Made by a program: the position numbers and the translations under genes. Under the pieces are notes generated by a model, which was not told the DNA's origin, searched no databases, and saw only the letters and a list, made by a program, of their open reading frames with translations. Below are positions 58,516 to 64,000 of a stretch of DNA of 64,000 nucleotides, piece by piece; positions within the stretch are counted from its first letter, which is position 1; each line of letters starts with the position of its first letter. Source of the DNA: Blastomyces gilchristii SLH14081 (Eukaryota > Ascomycota > Eurotiomycetes > Onygenales > Ajellomycetaceae); the NCBI RefSeq assembly GCF_000003855.2, contig NW_003101648.1:163344-227343 (forward strand), written 5' to 3'.

Positions 58516-60917
58516 ATGACGGCTGACACTGCCCATACTGTTGAAGTTTCCCTGGTGGATACTCTCACAACGTCAGTTACCTTGGGTCCTGAGAGAGCTA
58601 CAATTGTCCGTGAAATCTTGGGTATTCCCATTAAGGTACGAATATATGCTCTGTCCGATTTAAAAACGTATTATTCAAGTACGATATTAATGACTAATTT
58701 ATTTCGCTTTCTCTTCTATTTTCTTTGTAGCCGGGCCCCAATGAAATTATCATCTATGGGGTAGACCCTCAAGTTGACCCTGACTCGATTCGTGTGTCTG
58801 GCCAGGGGCCAGGCACCATCACCGACATACAGACTGCCACGGTGACCCAAAGGAATCATTTCGAGGAACTGTTTCCTGGATGCGAAGTCGAGTCTGAGGA
58901 CAATGATATTGACGATGAGGACCCGGATGATGATTTCGGGGTTGATAGATCTGAACTGTCAAATGCAGAGAGGGAGCTGAAGGTTTGGGACTCCGATCTT
59001 GCTGCAGCGGAGAGAGAACGGCAAACAGCTGAGAAGTCGCTCGCGGTCCTAGATGGCTATGGCAAAACTATCAAGGCAGGGGATGTGCCTGCCGCGAAAT
59101 TAGAAGAGTACCTCCACACTTACCAGCGCCAGGTGTCGACATTGGGGGATGTGATGTACAATTGCGACAACAAAGTAGCCGAAATTTTTGAGAAAAGAGA
59201 GAAAGTGTCCAGCAAAGTGAATAAACTCGCAGCGGCTTTCAAACGTGCTCGAGACGCAGCAGCAAAGCCCGAGCGCGAAAACAGGAAGAGGAAACTGCAT
59301 GATCACAATATCGTGGTTGCAGAGAAGCGTAGACGCCGAGACGATCATTTGAAATTTTACCCGCAGCAGGTGGGCGTGGTTACATTGTTTCTGGACGGCT
59401 TTTCCAACCTCACTCCAAGCTCCAGCCGTCAGAACTCCACCATTACGTCTACTGACGCACTTGAGAGGATCGGGAAAATAGACCTTTCTCTGACCTATGT
59501 GACAAAGAAGGCCGCATGGCTTCCCTGTTACGAGTTCAATCTGACGACGTTGACATCGAGTGGGAAAGGGGTGTATCTGGCGGAATATCATAATTCGAGC
59601 TCTGAGGTTTGGCGTGATGCTAAACTCACGTTGTCCACGTCGGAAACTTGCTTCGGTGGACTTGGGGAGAAGCTTCCGTTGCTCAAGGCGTGGCATTTAA
59701 ATTTACTCAAGGAGGAATCTGAGGAATCAAGCAGCCTTGATAGCTGGAGCAAGGGATTGGAGAATCCTGCCGAAATCAGTACCAGAGTGGCTCTGGAGCA
59801 TGCTGCATTTCTTAAGAAAAATACCAATACCTCATTGACAATATCACCAAACCTTTTGATGCATAAAATGTCAAACCAACTGGAGCATCACCGACAGGAG
59901 CGACAACAGGCGTTGCAACAGCAGCGACAGCATCAACGCCAAATACAGATGCAACGCCTGCAACAACAGCAACAGCAGCAGCAGCAAGAGCAACTGACCA
60001 ATATAGCCGTATCGCAGAGGATCCTTCCGCCTCGTCCCACTTCCGTTACCGCGCCTGTATCCCCTCCACCGGTACCTGCTCCTGCTATGTCGGGAAGCAC
60101 TCAAGGTGGGCAGGCCACCGAAGAAGATAATATCACCATCGATGGCGATTCTATAGATCCTGCAACCATCTTCTCTGATTCGTCGAATGCACTCACCTTC
60201 CAGGAATCTTCCCAGCATGGCTACGGCTTGACAACCAGTTACGACATACCGGGACGACGGACCCTCCGCCCCTCACCCCTAAAACACCGTCACGTAATCG
60301 CCGAGCTTGATTTCCCTAAAGTGGAATATTCCCACGTAATAATCCCCAAGCTCCGCCCCGCTGCATTTCTCCGCGCCAAGGTCTTCAATACATCATCATT
60401 GGCGCTTCTCCGGGGACAGGTTGGCGTCACCCTTGATGGCACGTTTATGGGGACGGTAGTTCTTGCCGGCGGCCGCCCAAACACTACCCTTAGCCTTAGC
60501 CTTGGCGTCGATCCAGGGATTCAGGTCTCCTATGACAAACCTAGCGTGAGGCGTGTTTCCGGGGGATTTTTTGCGGGGAGCTTAGAGACCGCAATATTCA
60601 CACGTTCATGCCGGATAACCAATACCAAGTCGACCGCGGTTTCATTAGTTTTGCTCGATCAGGTACCCGTCAGTAAAAATGGGAGTCTGCAAGTTAATGT
60701 TTTAGAACCCAAGGGTTTGGATAAAGAAGGCGACTCTGCCACTGTGGCTCTCGATAGCAGTGCCGTTAAGGAGCGTTGGGGCTCTGGGCGGGTGTCAAGG
60801 TTGAAAGCGGGGGAAATTATGTGGCAGCTTGAGGTTAAAAAGGGAATGGAGCTTAAGTTGACACTGGCATATGAGGCGAAGATGCCAACTGGGTATCAAA
60901 TTATCGGAGTCCATTGA
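58516..60917 (+). CDS. DUF4140/DUF4139 (mucoidy-inhibitor-A-like) protein, two exons
   Basis: Exons 58516-58635 and 58731-60917 (intron GTACGA...TGTAG) give 768 residues. Residues about 12-110 form the DUF4140 N-terminal domain (VEVSLVDTLTTSVTLGPERA, later HFEELFPGCEVESE). A long coiled coil follows (about 110-235). The DUF4139 beta-rich domain covers about 240-765 (SLTYVTKKAAWLPCYEFNL; LSTSETCFGG; GYGLTTSYDIPGRRTL; LAYEAKMPTGYQI). A low-complexity glutamine/arginine insert with a run of nine Q lies near residues 425-457 inside DUF4139. The family is widespread in fungi, animals and bacteria (MuiA) but has no settled biochemical function. Confidence 0.9.
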
Positions 60918-61754
60918 TTCGGGTCATTTTCCTCTGCCCTCTTATACTCCCTCTCTTTATATCCCAACATCCATGTTCGTGAGAAGGGGAACAATACTAG
61001 TTCTTGCATTGAACCACGCTTAATAGATGTAGTTTCTGTAGTAGCCAATATCGGCATGAGCCCTAATATGAGTTTTTGAAGTCAACTCCACTGATTAAAT
61101 TGATCAAGGCATCCAAGTGACCCGATAAGATGGCTGACCAACCGGAGCGCCAAGCCCTGCGCCACAATTACACGCAGAGCGCGCCTCCAGAGTTCAGCTC
61201 CATCGTTCAGTCCGCCGAGCAGCCAGTTAACTCCGCCTGTCATCTCCTCTACACAACTTAAACCAACCAACCCACCTGCGTCCACTCATCGTCCATCCAT
61301 GAACCAAACTGCCGTTTAATACCCGCAGATATATATCCCTCACTTTCGCCATAGTAAGGCATTCTCTGCTATTCCTCTTCGAATCCACCACAGTGCCGGC
61401 TTCTACCTTGTTTCGTCGACCCCATCATTGATGTCACTGACCTAAAAATAGCCAGCCCCCCATACCCACGTAGAGAGGATCAAATTCCTGTTCTTGTGGA
61501 CACGCTCTCTGTCTTATTATTATTGCACCAGCAGACGGTATATCTGTGTAGGTTCTTGCTTGTATAATCAGTCTATCCGTCGCCGGCTTCAAGCTGATCT
61601 GACTGGTAGCCTAGCTTATTCCACGAAGACGAAAAGAAGATCGAGACTAAGAGATATACATAGCTCCAGACCAAGAGATAGAGAAACACCATTACCCGTC
61701 AAAGTTATTTTACGTCTCTTTTAGTACGGCCACCCTGTTTCCGGAAACGACAAA
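60918..61754. other. intergenic region
   Basis: 3' flank of the DUF4139 gene and promoter/leader of the next gene. No other feature supported. Confidence 0.5.
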
Positions 61755-62916
61755 ATGGCCATCTGTCTTACATTCGGGACCCAAGGTATGTCACATATAT
61801 TCATACATACATATAGATATATCTATCCGCTCTGCTCGCTCTTATACACGGAAGGGACCAAAAGAAAGAAAGACGGAAAACTGTGAAAAAATGAGCAGCA
61901 CCGTGCTGACATATTCTCCCAGAATTTACGTCCCGCCTGAAGGGGTATGAAAATGTCACTGCACAATGCCATAACTGTAAGTTTGGCTTATCCATGGCGG
62001 GGAATGGCCCCATTCCTTTCTCCCTTTTTAGATGAGGAAATGGCGGTGGGACGACGAGGTACAAATCAAGTGTTGCGTTTCTAACTTCGTTATTTGTTCT
62101 GTGCAGGCGGAAATTGGTCCGCGCATTGCGCCACAAGATGGTAAGTGCTGAGAATTCATGATATCTCCCCATCTCGACCTCAAGGGAGGCAATTTGATTC
62201 GGAATCTCTCTTTCATATCTTAAGACGCCGGTTGAATAAATGGTTTGAGAGACGGAATGGATTTTTTTGATAGGTACATGACATGCTGACTAAATTTTCT
62301 GATCTTTTCCAGGCCTTGGTTTACTGTTTGCTTCATTGTACGCCCGCCTCATAGATATCCATTTCTCTTCTCTCCGCCTAGGCGGATTTTTGTCAGAACC
62401 AACTCAATTTGAACCTCACATTAACTGATTCCGTCTGCTTTCTGTTTTTAGCCCGTTATTCCTCTATCAACTCGCAAATATAAGGTTCGCCCTCTTACTT
62501 CCACCCCATTATACCCAACATGAAAAGCAACCATCCTCTGGCCACAGTGATGGGCACAAGTATTTTTTTTATAATCGAACAAAACTAACCAACTCTCATT
62601 CGGAGTGTTTAGGAGGTAACCTGCCATGTATGCCACTTCGCACAGGATCTAAGGTAGGTTAAGACAAGGGCTTGGTCATCATCAATTTTTTGCTCCCTTT
62701 TAGACCATCCTACTTCTCAATATCTTTCTGCATGACAACACTAATATGCTTTTACACAGCAATCGACCAGATGTCCAATCGCAAGCCGGTGGAGGCCCAC
62801 CGGCTCAACCACTAGGACCATATCAAGGGCCCCCTGGATGGGGACCCCAAGGCCCAGGAGCCCCGGGAGGGCCAGGAGCACCAGGACAACCGCAGCCGGG
62901 TTACTGGTATAAGTAA
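61755..62916 (+). CDS. small CxxC...CxxC (zinc-ribbon-like) protein, seven exons
   Basis: Exons 61755-61785, 61923-61976, 62107-62140, 62313-62337, 62452-62484, 62613-62653 and 62760-62916 join in phase to 124 residues: MAICLTFGTQEFTSRLKGYE, then QCHNCGNW, then WPWFTVCFIPVIPLS, then KEVTCHVCHFAQDLSNRPDV and a glycine/proline-rich tail ending PQPGYWYK. The two CxxC pairs (CHNC and CHVC) flank a hydrophobic stretch, resembling small fungal proteins often labelled 'rhodopsin family' and zinc-ribbon membrane-associated proteins. Function unknown. All introns obey GT-AG, and five internal exons are only 25-54 nt. The consistent phases and conserved cysteine pattern support the model. Confidence 0.78.
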
Positions 62917-63778
62917 CCTACGGAACTAGGAGCGTCCTTTTGGCCTTGGTCGGACCCGTTTCTTTTCTTCTCCCCTCTTCCTCCGCTTCTCCTGTTTATG
63001 TTTTCTGGCTCACTTATATCTCTTTTGTCTTGCTGTACTTTATGAGCTGTTTCGCTCCTTCCATTCTTTTGTTGTGTTGGTTTTCGACCTTTCCAATCTC
63101 CCCTTACCACCCAGTTTATGGGATATCTCGATACTCTCATGGTCGCATCGCCAATATACGTTTACATACCCAACTGTTTATTGAAACTTGCTTATTGATG
63201 GGGGATTTTTATCTTTTCTCCTAGTTTCCTTAGTTTAGTTGCTTTCTACTTGGGCGTGGTTTTTGGGTACGGATGTCTTATAATAAGATACGGAGTTGCA
63301 TTTGGTGGGCTTAATAGGAATAGGACTCGAGCAGTTATCATCAGTAATAGAATTATTTTATTTATCCCAAGCGGCACACTTTCATACGATTTTGCTCAAT
63401 CATCATCCGTGTTGCTTTTCTGTTAATTCATTCGCAAAGGGGGCAAATGATGTCACGATATGCAATGTCTGTGGATGCTGAAAGTAAATTGAAGGAAAGG
63501 TAAATAAATAAGAAATGACTAGCTGAGAGCAAGGGTAAAAATGACAAAAAAATAGACAACATGAAGGCAATAAGAACAAACCATAAAAAGAAGAGAGTAA
63601 AAGGAGAAAGCGTTTCGTTAATCGTTCATTCCAAGCTCCAGCTCCACATCATACCACCATTCTTCTTCTGTCCTTTCTCTTTCTTATGAGTGCGCACGTA
63701 TACGTATTGGGAAATTCTGTTGCAGTAGTATATAACCCGCCATTTATAAACGTTCTAGAATGGTGAAGTCTGAGAGAG

Positions 63779-63831
<53 letters not shown>

Positions 63832-64000
63832 CAAGTCATTCTGAGACTGTAGAACAAATTGGTATAGGACGAGGATCTCGAACGGAAGGGGGAGGCCGGG
63901 CGCTGGCATTCTCATCCAGAAACGATCGCCGGTTACTTATTGGGTCTTGAAGAGTAAAATGGCGCAGTGGCCCACATAAAAGTATATAAAGTGCTTGGTT
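62917..64000. other. 3' flank, no further gene seen
   Basis: 3' UTR and intergenic sequence to the window edge. TACGGAGTT occurs at 63289-63297. No coding frame with motif. Confidence 0.5.
63779..63829. repeat. A-run (51 bases)
   Basis: 51 consecutive A. No flanking duplication was noticed, so it is not assigned to a retroposon. Confidence 0.9.

Overview
This window is nuclear DNA of a filamentous ascomycete. Its genes have short GT-AG introns (about 50-150 bp) and fungal family architectures, and a large AT-rich island of transposon relics has been decayed by C-to-T type mutation. Gene content and the AT/GC isochore pattern suggest Eurotiomycetes, most likely Onygenales (the Blastomyces/Emmonsia/Histoplasma group). 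That placement is an inference from style, not a database match.

Left gene-rich arm (1-13.4 kb): the N-terminal 795 codons of an ASPM-like calponin-homology spindle protein (minus strand, running off the window); a vezatin/Inp2-type membrane protein in five exons; PCNA, whose start codon is split by an intron (A|TG) and which has ACGCGA boxes upstream; and a decayed Zn2Cys6 transcription factor gene on the minus strand.

AT-rich island (13.45-45.6 kb): target-site duplications and open reading frames let it be read as nested transposons. A pogo/Fot1-like element (13450-44991) was split by a Ty3/gypsy retrotransposon (14418-44003, 166-bp LTRs). The gypsy element received a 506-bp hAT-type MITE (itself hit by a second MITE), a 5.9-kb hAT element (itself hit by a MITE), a Tad1-like LINE (itself hit by a tRNA-derived SINE), and another MITE (itself split by a second 5.9-kb hAT copy). 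A fifth MITE lies just outside at 45089-45594. All five MITEs are exactly 506 bp once nested insertions are removed. The transposon genes carry many stop codons, but the LINE ORFs show no net frameshift.

Right gene-rich arm (45.8-64 kb): a methionyl-tRNA synthetase pseudogene directly beside the island; a UPF0658 Golgi membrane protein; a cytochrome P450 (minus strand, five exons); Sec61 beta, whose first coding exon is just the ATG; a DUF4140/DUF4139 (MuiA-like) protein; and a small CxxC-CxxC protein with seven exons, several tiny. These are unrelated housekeeping or accessory genes and do not form a cluster. No CRISPR array, rRNA gene or functional tRNA gene was seen.
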